64,000 bases of DNA, taken from positions 310,001 through 374,000 of the forward strand of contig NZ_JAKFUM010000003.1 in assembly GCF_021732705.1 (NCBI RefSeq). Reading direction: 5' to 3'. A program made the translations under genes and the position numbers. Below are positions 34,281 through 43,207 of the stretch, piece by piece. How positions within the stretch are numbered: position 1 is the first letter of the stretch; each line of letters begins with the position of its first letter. The notes beneath the pieces are model-generated. The model saw only the letters and a list, made by a program, of their open reading frames with translations, ran no database searches and was not told where the DNA came from. The DNA comes from Nevskia sp. GTDB taxonomy: Bacteria > Pseudomonadota > Gammaproteobacteria > Nevskiales > Nevskiaceae.

Positions 34281-35750
34281 TCAGGCTTCGCGCGCACGCA
34301 GGAACCGGAAGAACTCCACGCCTTCGCGCAGGCGGCGCTTCATCATGTCCCAGTCGCTGAGCATTTCGCGGACGATTTCCCAGATCTTGCTCGGCCGGAA
34401 GTAGAAGCGGCGGTAGAACACTTCCATCGAGTGGAAGATCTCGTCCTTCGACAGATGCGGATAGCTGATCGCAGCCAATTGCACGCCCTTGTCGTTGACC
34501 AGATTCACCGCGTCGTTTTCCTGCAGCCAGCCGTTGTCGACCGCCTGCTTGTACAGGGTTGTGCCCGGATACGGCGCGGCGAGGCTGACCTGGATCGTGT
34601 GCGGATTGATCTCCTTCGCGAACTCGATCGATTTCTCGATCGTTGCCAGCGTCTCGCCCGGCAGGCCGAGGATGAACGTGCCGTGGATCTTGATGCCGAG
34701 CTTGTGGCAGTCGGCATTGAAGCGCCGCGCGATGTCGGTCTTCAGGCCTTTCTTGATGTTGTGCAGGATCTGGTCATCGCCGGATTCGTAGCCGACCAGC
34801 AGCAGGCGCAGGCCGTTGTCACGCATGATCTTCAGCGATTCGTACGGCACGTTGGCCTTCGCGTTGCAGCTCCAGGTCCAGCCGAGCTTGCCCAGGCCCT
34901 TCGCGATCTCGTGCACGCGATCCATGTTCGACGAGTCGGTGAAGGTGTCGTCGTCGAACATCAGCTCCTTGACCTCGGGCATGTTGTCCTTGATCCACTT
35001 CGCTTCGGCGATGACGTTCGCCGCCGAGCGCACCCGGTAGCGATGCCCGCCGACCGTCTGCGGCCACAGGCAGAACGTGCATTTCGAGCGGCAGCCGCGG
35101 CCGGTGTACAGCGACACGTACGGGTAGTTCAGATAGCCGATGAAGTAATTCTTGATCGTCAGATCGCGCTGGTACACCGGGGCCACGAACGGCAGCGCGT
35201 CCATGTCCTCGATCGTGGCGCGCGGCGCGTTGTGCTTGATCGTGCCGTCCGGCAGGCGATAGCTGATACCGGTGATGTCGGCCCACGGCCTGTCGTTCGC
35301 GGCCAGTTCGGCGCAGGTGTAGTCGAACTCCTCGCGGGCCACGAAATCGATCGCGTGCGATGCCTTCAGCGAGCCGGCGGGATCGACCGCGACCTTCGCG
35401 CCGACCATGCCGATGACGATGTCCGGCCGCTGCGCCTTCAGCAGTTCGGCGAACTTGGCGTCGGTCGGGAACGAGGGGGTCGACGTGTGCAGGATCACCA
35501 GCGCGTAGTCGGCGGCGATCGCCAGCGTCTGCTCGACCGTCAGCTCGTCGGCCGGGGCATCGACCACGCGGCTGCCGGGCACCAGGGCAGCGGGCTGCGC
35601 CAGCCAGGTCGGGTACCAGAAGCTCTTGATCTCGCGCTTGGCCTGATAGCGGCTGCCGGCGCCGCCGTCGAAACCATCGAACGACGGGGCCTGCAGGAAC
35701 AGGGTCTTCAGCGGGTTCTGCCGCGCTGGTGGTGTATTCGCAGCATCCAT
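34281..35750 (-). CDS. hpnJ: Radical SAM protein HpnJ (hopanoid cyclitol ether formation)
   Basis: The protein has 489 residues, with an N-terminal B12-binding-like domain (about 1-180) and a radical SAM domain with the cluster motif CRSKCTFC (about 208-215). FLQAPSFDGFDGGAGSRYQA near the start is characteristic of HpnJ. It contracts the glucosamine ring of the hopanoid side chain to the cyclitol ether. ATG 35750 is the family start; the frame is open upstream. hpnK and hpnL follow and hpnI precedes it. Confidence 0.92.
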   Translation of the reverse strand: MDAANTPPARQNPLKTLFLQAPSFDGFDGGAGSRYQAKREIKSFWYPTWLAQPAALVPGSRVVDAPADELTVEQTLAIAADYALVILHTSTPSFPTDAKFAELLKAQRPDIVIGMVGAKVAVDPAGSLKASHAIDFVAREEFDYTCAELAANDRPWADITGISYRLPDGTIKHNAPRATIEDMDALPFVAPVYQRDLTIKNYFIGYLNYPYVSLYTGRGCRSKCTFCLWPQTVGGHRYRVRSAANVIAEAKWIKDNMPEVKELMFDDDTFTDSSNMDRVHEIAKGLGKLGWTWSCNAKANVPYESLKIMRDNGLRLLLVGYESGDDQILHNIKKGLKTDIARRFNADCHKLGIKIHGTFILGLPGETLATIEKSIEFAKEINPHTIQVSLAAPYPGTTLYKQAVDNGWLQENDAVNLVNDKGVQLAAISYPHLSKDEIFHSMEVFYRRFYFRPSKIWEIVREMLSDWDMMKRRLREGVEFFRFLRAREA

Positions 35751-35767
35751 GTTTCGAACAGTCTCAC

Positions 35768-37000
35768 TCAGGTCGAAGGGCGATTCGCTCGCCGGGCAAT
35801 CTTCATCGGGCGACCCCGCCAGCGCACCACGCGACCGGCCAGACCGATCACCCAGAGCCCCAGCGCGAGGCCGTCGCGCAGCGGCACGAGCAGCGTACTG
35901 GTCAACAGATTCTTCAACAAATCCAGAGACATCGCGTTTTCGCTGCGCTGCACAACCGCGAGCCAATCTAGCACGAGGCGAGCGCCGATCGAGACGCCGA
36001 CCGCAGTCAGGATCAGGCCATCCATCCCACCATTGCCGCCATTCCCGGTCAGCGCCGCCGCGCCGCTCAGAACGGCGACCGGCACCGGGAAGCAGATGAA
36101 GGCGAAGGCGTAGCTCAGCGGCGTGATCGTGCGGATCGAGCGTAGCCAGCGCAGTTCGCGCGCGGCGAGATCGCTGAGCCGGGTCTCGGTCACGTCGGTG
36201 ATCACCTGCGCTTCCGACAGCACGGTGCGGCGTCCGGTTCGCCGCGTGAGTTCGCCGAGCCAGTAATCGTCGGCGACGTGGTGGGCGATCTGGCCGAAGC
36301 CGCCGATGCCGTCCAGCGTGTCGCGACGCAGCGCGATGGTGGCGCCGAACGCGAAGTTCGTGGACCCGAGCAGCCGCGCGAAGCAGACCGAGGGCGCGAA
36401 CCAGTCGTCGATGAACTGCACGCCGAGCCGTGCCCAGAAGCCGCCGTCACGCGTCTCGCCCGTCGCTGGCGTCGACCGGCCGACGGCCCGGCCGCGATAC
36501 AGGCAGGTGACGACGCCGACCGCGTCATCGGCCAGCGGTGCAGTGACCCGGCGCAGCAGGTCGGGTGGCGCCTCGATGTCGCTGTCGGCCAGCAGCAGCC
36601 AGTCGTGGCGGGCGTGCGGCATCAGGTTCATCAGGTTCGAGACCTTGAGATTGATGCCGTGCACCGCCGGGTCGACGACGATGCCGATGTCGCGTTCGGG
36701 AAACTCGGCGCGCAGGCGCTCGGCCACGGCCAGCGCTTCGTCATCGCTCGCATGCAGGCCGAACAGCACCTGAAACTCCGGATGGTCCTGCGTGCAGAAA
36801 CTGCGCAGGTTCTGGTACAGCCGGGGCTCGCTGCCGAACAGCGGCTTCAGCACGGTGACCGGGCGCGCGACTGCCGGCGGCGGCACGCGCGCAGCCTTCG
36901 CCGTCCACCAGAGGCGGGCGATCAGGGTCAGCAGGATCGAGACCAGGCAGGCCAGCAGCACGGCGAGGCCAAGTGCCGGCACGAACGGGAAAACGGACAC
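35768..37000 (-). CDS. hpnI: Hopanoid glycosyltransferase HpnI
   Basis: A membrane-anchored family 2 glycosyltransferase with an N-terminal transmembrane helix (LGLAVLLACLVSILLTLIA), a catalytic domain with PVTVLKPLFGSEPRLYQNL and the metal motif LLADSDIEAPPDLL, then a QxxRW-like LRWLRSIRTI and C-terminal membrane helices. It adds N-acetylglucosamine to bacteriohopanetetrol. The start is uncertain: GTG 37000 (410 residues) is chosen by family length, but GTG 37087 is also in frame. It heads the hpnIJKL operon. Confidence 0.87.
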   Translation of the reverse strand: MSVFPFVPALGLAVLLACLVSILLTLIARLWWTAKAARVPPPAVARPVTVLKPLFGSEPRLYQNLRSFCTQDHPEFQVLFGLHASDDEALAVAERLRAEFPERDIGIVVDPAVHGINLKVSNLMNLMPHARHDWLLLADSDIEAPPDLLRRVTAPLADDAVGVVTCLYRGRAVGRSTPATGETRDGGFWARLGVQFIDDWFAPSVCFARLLGSTNFAFGATIALRRDTLDGIGGFGQIAHHVADDYWLGELTRRTGRRTVLSEAQVITDVTETRLSDLAARELRWLRSIRTITPLSYAFAFICFPVPVAVLSGAAALTGNGGNGGMDGLILTAVGVSIGARLVLDWLAVVQRSENAMSLDLLKNLLTSTLLVPLRDGLALGLWVIGLAGRVVRWRGRPMKIARRANRPST

Positions 37001-37152
37001 GGAGGCTGAGCGGGCCTTGGAAGATGGATCGTCTGATGCCGCAGGATGGTAGCGGCGTTGCAGCGCGGCCGTCGGGACGTGCGTCACGGCGCTGCTTTGT
37101 GTACGGTTCCGGGCAGGCTTGAGACGGGATTCGAAGGCATGCGGGAAGTCCG

Positions 37153-37659
37153 ATGAAGCGGGGTCTGTCGCTGCAGCTGGGCGGGCTGGCGCTGGCCATC
37201 GCGATGATCCCGGCGGCGATGGCCGACGCGCGGATCTGGCCGGAAGACGCGATCGTCGGGCGCTGGCTGATTGCCTCGCGCGACGCGGTGATCGACATCC
37301 ATCCCGCCCGCGACGGCGGCGGCGAATATCACGGCTCGATCGCCTGGCTGCTGGACAAGACCTACAAGGCGGAAGACGGTCCGGAGCGCGCCGGCAAGCC
37401 GCTGCTCGACGACCGCAACCCGGACCCGACGCTGCGCAGCCGGCCGTTGATCGGCCTGCCGATGCTGACCGGGCTTAAGTTCGATGGTCGCGATCACTGG
37501 CGCGACGGTCGCGTCTACAGCTCGAACGATGGCCGCACCTACACGGTGCAGGTGTCGCTGGCCGATACCGAGCATCTGAAGCTGCGCGGCTATTTCGGCA
37601 TTCCGCTGCTCGGCCTGACCTCGGTCTGGACACGGGTGCAGACGCTGCCGAACCCCTGA
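37153..37659 (+). CDS. Exported DUF2147 protein
   Basis: This 168-residue protein has a signal peptide (LSLQLGGLALAIAMIPAAMA) and a DUF2147 lipocalin-like domain. It begins IVGRWLIASRDAVIDIHPA and ends with YTVQVSLADTEHLKLRGYFG and LGLTSVWTRV, the usual pattern of the family. Its role is unknown. It stands between the hopanoid operon and the mevalonate genes, divergent from hpnI. Confidence 0.85.
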   Translation: MKRGLSLQLGGLALAIAMIPAAMADARIWPEDAIVGRWLIASRDAVIDIHPARDGGGEYHGSIAWLLDKTYKAEDGPERAGKPLLDDRNPDPTLRSRPLIGLPMLTGLKFDGRDHWRDGRVYSSNDGRTYTVQVSLADTEHLKLRGYFGIPLLGLTSVWTRVQTLPNP

Positions 37660-37967
37660 TCACGGCGGTGCCGGCCCGCCGGTCCCCCGGAATATCCGGG
37701 CGGCCGGCGAAAGGGGATGGCGCTGGAGTCGCCAGAAGTCCGCTGGCAACGAACTGCGAGCCAAAACCCGGCAAAATGGCGCGAAAATCGCAGCTTTTGA
37801 CGGACGATGGACGGATATGGGAGGTCCCATATTCGTTCTTGGTGTAAGGGTCTTGTAAACTTGGGCCTTGAAACCGTCATCTTTGACCCATTTCCGTGCG
37901 CGCCGCCGCCATCGTTCGAGCGACGCATGCCTCCTCCGTCCGCTGTATTTTCCTCCGTGCACCATTT
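37660..37967. other. 308-bp promoter region of the mevalonate operon
   Basis: The stretch contains a GC-rich hairpin-prone start, then an AT-richer part with the dyad at 37815-37832. In-frame codons extend mvaD upstream to 37896, but without family similarity. The promoter of the mevalonate genes is probably here. Confidence 0.4.
37815..37832. promoter_or_regulatory. Dyad ATATGGGA-GG-TCCCATAT
   Basis: Two perfect 8-base arms face each other across GG, about 135 bp before the mvaD start. It is the only strong dyad in this promoter region, so it is a candidate operator for the isoprenoid genes. Confidence 0.4.
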
Positions 37968-39020
37968 ATGAGCGTGATGTCCAGAACGCTTGATTCCGAC
38001 CGTTCCCCCGGCGCGCCGAACGACCGCGTGGCGGCCGCGCAGGCACAGCCGAACATCGCGCTGATCAAGTACTGGGGCAAGCGCGACGTGGCGCTGAACC
38101 TGCCGGTGGTCGGTTCGCTGTCGATCACGCTCGACACGCTCTGGACGCGCACCGAAGTGCGTTTCAGCGACGCGCTCGACGCCGATTCGATAGTGCTGAA
38201 CGGCAAGTCCGACCCGAAGCAGCTGAAGCGCACCAGCGCCTGTCTCGACCTGTTGCGCGCGCGTGCCGGCATCAGGACCCGCGCCGCCGTGGTCAGCACC
38301 AACAACTTCCCGACCGGCGCCGGGCTCGCGTCCTCGGCCTCCGGCTTCGCCGCGATGGTGCTCGCCGGCGATGCCGCGCTGGGCCTGAACCTGACGCCGG
38401 CCGAGCAGTCGGTGCTGGCGCGGCGCTGCTCCGGTTCCGCCGCGCGTTCGATCTTCGGCGGCTATGTCGAATGGGCGCACGGCAGCCGCGCCGATGGCGA
38501 AGATTCGGTCGCCACGCCGCTGCTGCCGGCCGACGCCTGGCCGCTCAGTGTCGCCGTCGCGATCACCTCGACCGCCGAAAAGGCGATCGGCTCGACCGAG
38601 GGCATGAACCGCACGGCCGATACCAGCCCGTACCAGGACGCCTGGATCGACAGCCAGGAGGCCGATCTCGCCGAAGCCCGCGCCGCGATCGCCGAGCGCG
38701 ATTTCGAGCGGCTGGCCGACATTTCCGAACACAGCTGCCTGAAGATGCACGCGCTGGCGCTCGCCGCGAAGCCGGGCCTGCTGTACTGGAACGCCGCGAC
38801 CGTCGCCGCGATGCACGTCGTGCGCAGCCTGCGCGCGCAGGGCGTGCCGGTGTTCTTCACGATCGACGCCGGCCCGCAATTGAAGGCGGTCTGCCTGCCG
38901 TCGGCAGCGAGCCGCGTGGCCGCCGCGCTGCGCGAAGTGCCGGGCGTGCTGAACGTGGTCGAAACCGGCCTCGGGGGGCCGGCGCATCTGATCCCGACCG
39001 CGGCGGCCGCTGCGGCATGA
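37968..39020 (+). CDS. mvaD: Diphosphomevalonate decarboxylase
   Basis: The 350-residue GHMP-fold enzyme makes isopentenyl diphosphate from mevalonate 5-diphosphate. It has AQAQPNIALIKYWGKRD (about 24-40, with the diphosphomevalonate-binding Tyr-Trp-Gly-Lys), LPVVGSLSITLD, NFPTGAGLASSASGFAAM (ATP loop) and the catalytic Asp in FFTIDAGPQLKAV. It is the first gene of the mevalonate operon. ATG 37968 or 37977 are equally possible starts. Confidence 0.94.
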   Translation: MSVMSRTLDSDRSPGAPNDRVAAAQAQPNIALIKYWGKRDVALNLPVVGSLSITLDTLWTRTEVRFSDALDADSIVLNGKSDPKQLKRTSACLDLLRARAGIRTRAAVVSTNNFPTGAGLASSASGFAAMVLAGDAALGLNLTPAEQSVLARRCSGSAARSIFGGYVEWAHGSRADGEDSVATPLLPADAWPLSVAVAITSTAEKAIGSTEGMNRTADTSPYQDAWIDSQEADLAEARAAIAERDFERLADISEHSCLKMHALALAAKPGLLYWNAATVAAMHVVRSLRAQGVPVFFTIDAGPQLKAVCLPSAASRVAAALREVPGVLNVVETGLGGPAHLIPTAAAAAA

Positions 39021-39027
39021 GCCGCTC

Positions 39028-40113
39028 GTGAACATCATTGCGTCCGCTCCCGGCAAGCTGGTGCTGCTTGGCGAGTACGCGGTGCTGGAAGGCGCGCCGG
39101 CCATTTCGATGGCCGTGAACCGCCGCGCGAAGGCGCGCATCGCGCCGCGCGCCGGTGCCGTCAGCGAGGCCTACGCGCCCGACGTGCTCGATGCCCGCGT
39201 GCCGTTCACGCTCGGCGCCAACGGCCTGCCGGACTGGTCCGCCGCTGCCGGCGATGCCGCCAAGCTCGGTCTGGTCGACGAAGTGCTGCGCGGGCTGGCC
39301 GACGAACAGCTGGGCCCGGATGCGGCGCAGGCATTCGGCCTGTCGCTCGATACCTCCGAATTTTTCGATGTCGCCGCGGCCGATCGTCCGAAGCTCGGAC
39401 TCGGGTCGAGTGCCGCGCTGACCGTGGCGCTGGCCTCGGGGCTGGCCGCGCGCGCGGGCCATGCCGCGGAAACCGCGGACCGTGACGCCTGGCTGACGCG
39501 CCTGCTCGGCCTGCATCGCAAGTTCCAGGGCGGGCATGGCAGCGGTGTCGATGTCGCCACGAGCCTCGTGGGCGGTGTCATCGCCTACCAGCTGTTCGAT
39601 GGCGGCCAGCGGCCGCAGGCGCGCGCGCTGGCCTGGCCAGGCACGCTGCACAAGCGTTTCGTCTGGTCCGGCTGCTCGGCATCGACGCCGAAGTTCCTGT
39701 CGATCCTGCGCGCGTGGCGGGCGACACACGAAGCCGAATACACGCGTCGGATGAACGGCCTGCACGAGACCGCAACCGCCGCGGTCGAAGCGCTGGCGAG
39801 CGCCGATGCCGCCGCGTTTCTCGACTGTGCCCGCCGCTATGCCGGCGATCTGCGTGCGCTCGGCGACGCCAGCGGCGTCAGCATCTATTCGGCCGAGCAT
39901 CTGGCGATCGCCGAACTGGCGCAGCGTCAGGCCGGCGTGGTCTACAAGCCTTGTGGTGCCGGCGGCGGTGATGTCGGCGTGTTGTTTGCAACAGACCCCG
40001 ACCGACTCGCGGCGCTCGATGCGCCGCTGGCGGCAGCCGGGTTTTCCTGCGTGGCCCTGACGGTAGATCCGAGCGGCCTGCAGCTGGAGTTCATGGAGAG
40101 CAACGAAGCATGA
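39028..40113 (+). CDS. mvaK2: Phosphomevalonate kinase
   Basis: This 361-residue GHMP kinase starts at GTG 39028 with NIIASAPGKLVLLGEYAVLE, the phosphomevalonate kinase form of motif 1. Further motifs are KLGLGSSAALTVALASG (about 122-138), GGHGSGVDVATSLVGGVI (about 168-185) and KPCGAGGGDVGVLF (motif 3). It phosphorylates mevalonate 5-phosphate, supplying MvaD. Its stop overlaps the next start (ATGA at 40110), so translation of the reductase-kinase fusion is coupled to it. Confidence 0.92.
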   Translation: MNIIASAPGKLVLLGEYAVLEGAPAISMAVNRRAKARIAPRAGAVSEAYAPDVLDARVPFTLGANGLPDWSAAAGDAAKLGLVDEVLRGLADEQLGPDAAQAFGLSLDTSEFFDVAAADRPKLGLGSSAALTVALASGLAARAGHAAETADRDAWLTRLLGLHRKFQGGHGSGVDVATSLVGGVIAYQLFDGGQRPQARALAWPGTLHKRFVWSGCSASTPKFLSILRAWRATHEAEYTRRMNGLHETATAAVEALASADAAAFLDCARRYAGDLRALGDASGVSIYSAEHLAIAELAQRQAGVVYKPCGAGGGDVGVLFATDPDRLAALDAPLAAAGFSCVALTVDPSGLQLEFMESNEA

Positions 40114-42425
40114 GTGCCGATCAACAGGTTCAGGGCGCAGCCGACGCGGCCGCCATCGACAGATCGCGGTTCCCGGAGTTCTACAAGCTGTCGCCGACCG
40201 ACCGCGTGCGGCTGATGCGCGAGCGCGGCTGGCTGTCCGAAGCCGACTACCAGCAGATGATCTCGGGCGAGCACACCTTGTCGCTGCACCGCGCCGACAA
40301 GATGATCGAGAACGTCGTCGGCGTGATGGGCCTGCCGGTCGGCCTCGGTCTGAACTTCCTGATCAACGGCAAGGACTACGTGATTCCGCTGGTGGTCGAG
40401 GAGCCGTCGATCGTCGCCGCGCTGTCGAGCGCCGCGAAGATCGTCCGCGGTGCCGGCGGCTTCACCGCCGAGATGGACGAGTCGATGCTGATCGGCCAGA
40501 TCCAGGTCGTCGACATTCCGAACGTGCCGCGTGCGCAGTCGGCACTGCTGCAGCGCAAGGCCGAGCTGCTGAATCTCGCGAATTCGCTGCACCCGCAGAT
40601 GGTCGCGCGGGGCGGCGGTGCCCGCGATGTCGAAATCCATCTGCATCCGCGGCCGGATGGCCACGGCGACATGATGATCGTGCATCTGGTCGTCGATACC
40701 TGTGACGCGATGGGCGCCAATCTGGTCAACACGATGTGCGAAGGCCTGGCCTCGCTGGTCGAGTCGATCACCGGCGGCAAGGTGTTCCTGCGCATCCTGT
40801 CGAACCTGACCGACCGCGCGCTGGTCCGTGCCAAGTGCGTGATCCCGGTCGACAAGCTCGCCGGCAAGGGGTTTTCGGGCGAGGAAGTGCGCGACGGCAT
40901 CGTGCTGGCCACCGATTTCGCGAGCGTCGACCCGTATCGCGCCGCGACCCACAACAAGGGCGTGATGAACGGTGTCGATGCCGTGGCACTGGCCACCGGC
41001 AACGACTGGCGCGCAATCGAGGCCGGTGCCCACGCCTATGCCTCGCGCTCGGGCCGGTACACCTCGCTGACGCGCTGGTACAAGGGCCCGAACGGCGAAC
41101 TGGTCGGCGAGATCGAGATTCCGATGAAGGTCGGCACCGTCGGCGGCCCGCTGCAGTCGAACCCGACCGTGGCGCTGAACCATCGCCTGCTCGGCGCGAC
41201 CTCGGCCCGGGAACTGGCGATGGTCATGGGCACGGTCGGTCTGGCCCAGAACTTCTCGGCGATCCGGGCGCTGGCGACCGAAGGCATCCAGCAGGGTCAC
41301 ATGACCCTGCATGCGCGCTCGGTGGCGCTGGCGGCCGGTGCCTCGCCGGACATCTTCGAGACCGTGGTCGAGCGCCTGATCGAAGGCGGCGACATCAAGA
41401 TCTGGAAGGCGCAGGAAATCGTCGTGCAGGTGCGCAAGGCCGCGCGCCACGAAGCCGGCGAACCGGAAACGCCGTCGAACGCACCGCGCGCGCAGGGCCA
41501 CGGCAAGATCATCCTGCTCGGCGAGCATGCGGTGGTCTACGGCAGCCATGCGATCGCCGCGCCGGTGCCGCTGGCGATCGAGGCCAGCGTGCAGGACGGC
41601 GACGGCAGCACGCGCAATCCGGGGGTCGACCTGATCATTCCGCGCTGGGGTGTCGAATCCCGGCTGCACAAGGATCCGGCGCACCGCGACTCGTTCCAGC
41701 GCAGCCTCGGCATCGTCTTCGACAAGCTTGGCCTGACCGAGAAAAGCTTGCGCATCGAAGTGTTCCCGAACGTGCCGCGCGGCATGGGCCTCGGTGGCTC
41801 GGCGGCGATGGCGGTCGCGGTGATCCGCGCGATCGACCAGCACTTCAAGCTCGGCCACACCGACGAAGAGATCAACGCGCTGGCCTTCGAATGCGAGAAG
41901 GTCGCGCACGGCACGCCGAGCGGCATCGACAACACGGTGGCGACCTACGGCCAGCCGCTGCTGTATCGCCGCGCGCATGAAGGCAAGCCGCTGAAGATGG
42001 AGCCGCTGAAGCTGTCGAAGCCGATTCCGCTGGTCGTCGGCATTTCCGGCAAGGAAAGCCTGACCGCGAAGACCGTGGGCGGCGTGCGCACGGCCTGGCA
42101 GAAGAACCCGGAGCTGTACGAGAACATCTTCCGGCAGATCGATGCGCTGACCTTGCAGGGCGTCGATGCGATCCAGAATTACCAGCTCGAGCGGCTGGGC
42201 GATCTGATGAATGTCTGCCACGGCCTGCTTAATGCGCTGCGCGTGTCGAGCTGGGAAATCGAGGAAATGGTGCAGATCTGCCGCGAGCAGGGCGCCATCG
42301 GCGCCAAGCTGACCGGCGGCGGCGGTGGCGGTTCGATCATCGCGCTGGCGCCGGAACATCCGGAACGGGTGATCGCGGCCCTGCGCGATGCCGGCTACTC
42401 CGGCATGGAGGTGCGCATTGGGTGA
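40110..42425 (+). CDS. HMG-CoA reductase-mevalonate kinase fusion protein
   Basis: A continuous 771-codon frame joins two consecutive enzymes of the pathway. Residues about 1-440 are a class II HMG-CoA reductase: SRFPEFYKLSPTDRVRLMRE, VEEPSIVAALS (catalytic Glu), DTCDAMGANLVNTM, THNKGVMNGVDAVALATGND (Lys and Asp) and QGHMTLHAR (His). After a Pro/Ala-rich linker (about 441-460), residues 461-771 are a mevalonate kinase: GKIILLGEHAVVYGSHAIA, GMGLGGSAAMAVAV, HGTPSGIDNTVATYG and KLTGGGGGGS. All key residues of both halves appear present. The fusion would make mevalonate and pass it directly to phosphorylation. No stop or frameshift separates the halves. Confidence 0.93.
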   Translation: MSADQQVQGAADAAAIDRSRFPEFYKLSPTDRVRLMRERGWLSEADYQQMISGEHTLSLHRADKMIENVVGVMGLPVGLGLNFLINGKDYVIPLVVEEPSIVAALSSAAKIVRGAGGFTAEMDESMLIGQIQVVDIPNVPRAQSALLQRKAELLNLANSLHPQMVARGGGARDVEIHLHPRPDGHGDMMIVHLVVDTCDAMGANLVNTMCEGLASLVESITGGKVFLRILSNLTDRALVRAKCVIPVDKLAGKGFSGEEVRDGIVLATDFASVDPYRAATHNKGVMNGVDAVALATGNDWRAIEAGAHAYASRSGRYTSLTRWYKGPNGELVGEIEIPMKVGTVGGPLQSNPTVALNHRLLGATSARELAMVMGTVGLAQNFSAIRALATEGIQQGHMTLHARSVALAAGASPDIFETVVERLIEGGDIKIWKAQEIVVQVRKAARHEAGEPETPSNAPRAQGHGKIILLGEHAVVYGSHAIAAPVPLAIEASVQDGDGSTRNPGVDLIIPRWGVESRLHKDPAHRDSFQRSLGIVFDKLGLTEKSLRIEVFPNVPRGMGLGGSAAMAVAVIRAIDQHFKLGHTDEEINALAFECEKVAHGTPSGIDNTVATYGQPLLYRRAHEGKPLKMEPLKLSKPIPLVVGISGKESLTAKTVGGVRTAWQKNPELYENIFRQIDALTLQGVDAIQNYQLERLGDLMNVCHGLLNALRVSSWEIEEMVQICREQGAIGAKLTGGGGGGSIIALAPEHPERVIAALRDAGYSGMEVRIG

Positions 42426-42426
42426 G

Positions 42427-43059
42427 ATGATGGCGGACCTGAATTCCCCGAAGACGGCATCCATGACGGCCCACGCCCCCGAAATTGCGCACCAGATCGT
42501 GTCGTTCGATGACGAACCGCTGATCCTGGTCGACGAGAACGACACCGAAGTCGGCTTCCTGCCGAAGGCCGAGGCCCACATGGGCGGCGGCACGCTGCAT
42601 CGCGCGTTCTCGCTGTTCGTGTTCAACAGCGATGGCGAGCTGCTGCTGCAGCAGCGCGCCGCCGGCAAGCGGCTGTGGGGCCAGTTCTGGTCCAACACCT
42701 GCTGCAGCCATCCGCGTCGCGGCGAAACGATGGACATCGCGATCCATCGCCGGCTGAAGGAAGAGCTGGGCTTCGAATGCCGCTTCGACTATCTGTTCAA
42801 GTTTCAGTATCAGGCGCAGTTCGACGCCACCGGCGCCGAGCACGAGCTGTGCTGGGTCTACGCCGGCCGCAGCGACACGCGGCCGGCCGTCAATGCCAAC
42901 GAGATTTCGGCGATCCGCTACATCGCGCCGGACGCCCTCGATGCCGAGATCGAAGCCCGTCCGGAATCGTTCACGCCGTGGTTCAAGATCGAATGGGCCC
43001 GCATCCGGGCGCAGCACGCCGGGGTCTATGCCCGGCAGACGTCGGCGTCTTTGGCATAA
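42427..43059 (+). CDS. idi: Isopentenyl-diphosphate delta-isomerase, type I
   Basis: This 210-residue Nudix-fold isomerase interconverts IPP and DMAPP. The catalytic Cys is in FWSNTCCSHPRRGE (about 92-105), with ETMDIAIHRRLKEELGFE as the modified Nudix box and the second catalytic Glu in HELCWVYAG. The N-terminus carries VDENDTEVGFLPKAEAHMG. ATG 42427 lies one base after the fusion gene stop, so it is the last gene of the mvaD-mvaK2-fusion-idi operon. It completes the mevalonate route to both C5 units. Confidence 0.93.
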   Translation: MMADLNSPKTASMTAHAPEIAHQIVSFDDEPLILVDENDTEVGFLPKAEAHMGGGTLHRAFSLFVFNSDGELLLQQRAAGKRLWGQFWSNTCCSHPRRGETMDIAIHRRLKEELGFECRFDYLFKFQYQAQFDATGAEHELCWVYAGRSDTRPAVNANEISAIRYIAPDALDAEIEARPESFTPWFKIEWARIRAQHAGVYARQTSASLA

Positions 43060-43207
43060 AATCCGCAATCCCGGTCCTATCCGGCACAGATCGTGATGCA
43101 TCACGCTGTGTGATAGGCCACGTTGCCGGCCGCGTCTCGACGTCGGCGGCAGCGTCATCGAATCAGTTTGCCGTCCCCGGCGAAGCCATCAGAGGTTTGG
43201 AGAACAC

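Noticed and set aside
33177-36113. Open frame of 978 codons on the plus strand across hpnL, hpnK and hpnJ
   Set aside because: It is the antisense of clearly recognisable hopanoid genes. Long antisense frames are common at this GC content, and the product is His/Arg/Gln-rich without family resemblance.
39942-42737. Open frame of 931 codons on the minus strand opposite the mevalonate kinase and reductase genes
   Set aside because: It is antisense to well-supported enzymes with all motifs present, and its composition is typical of a shadow frame.
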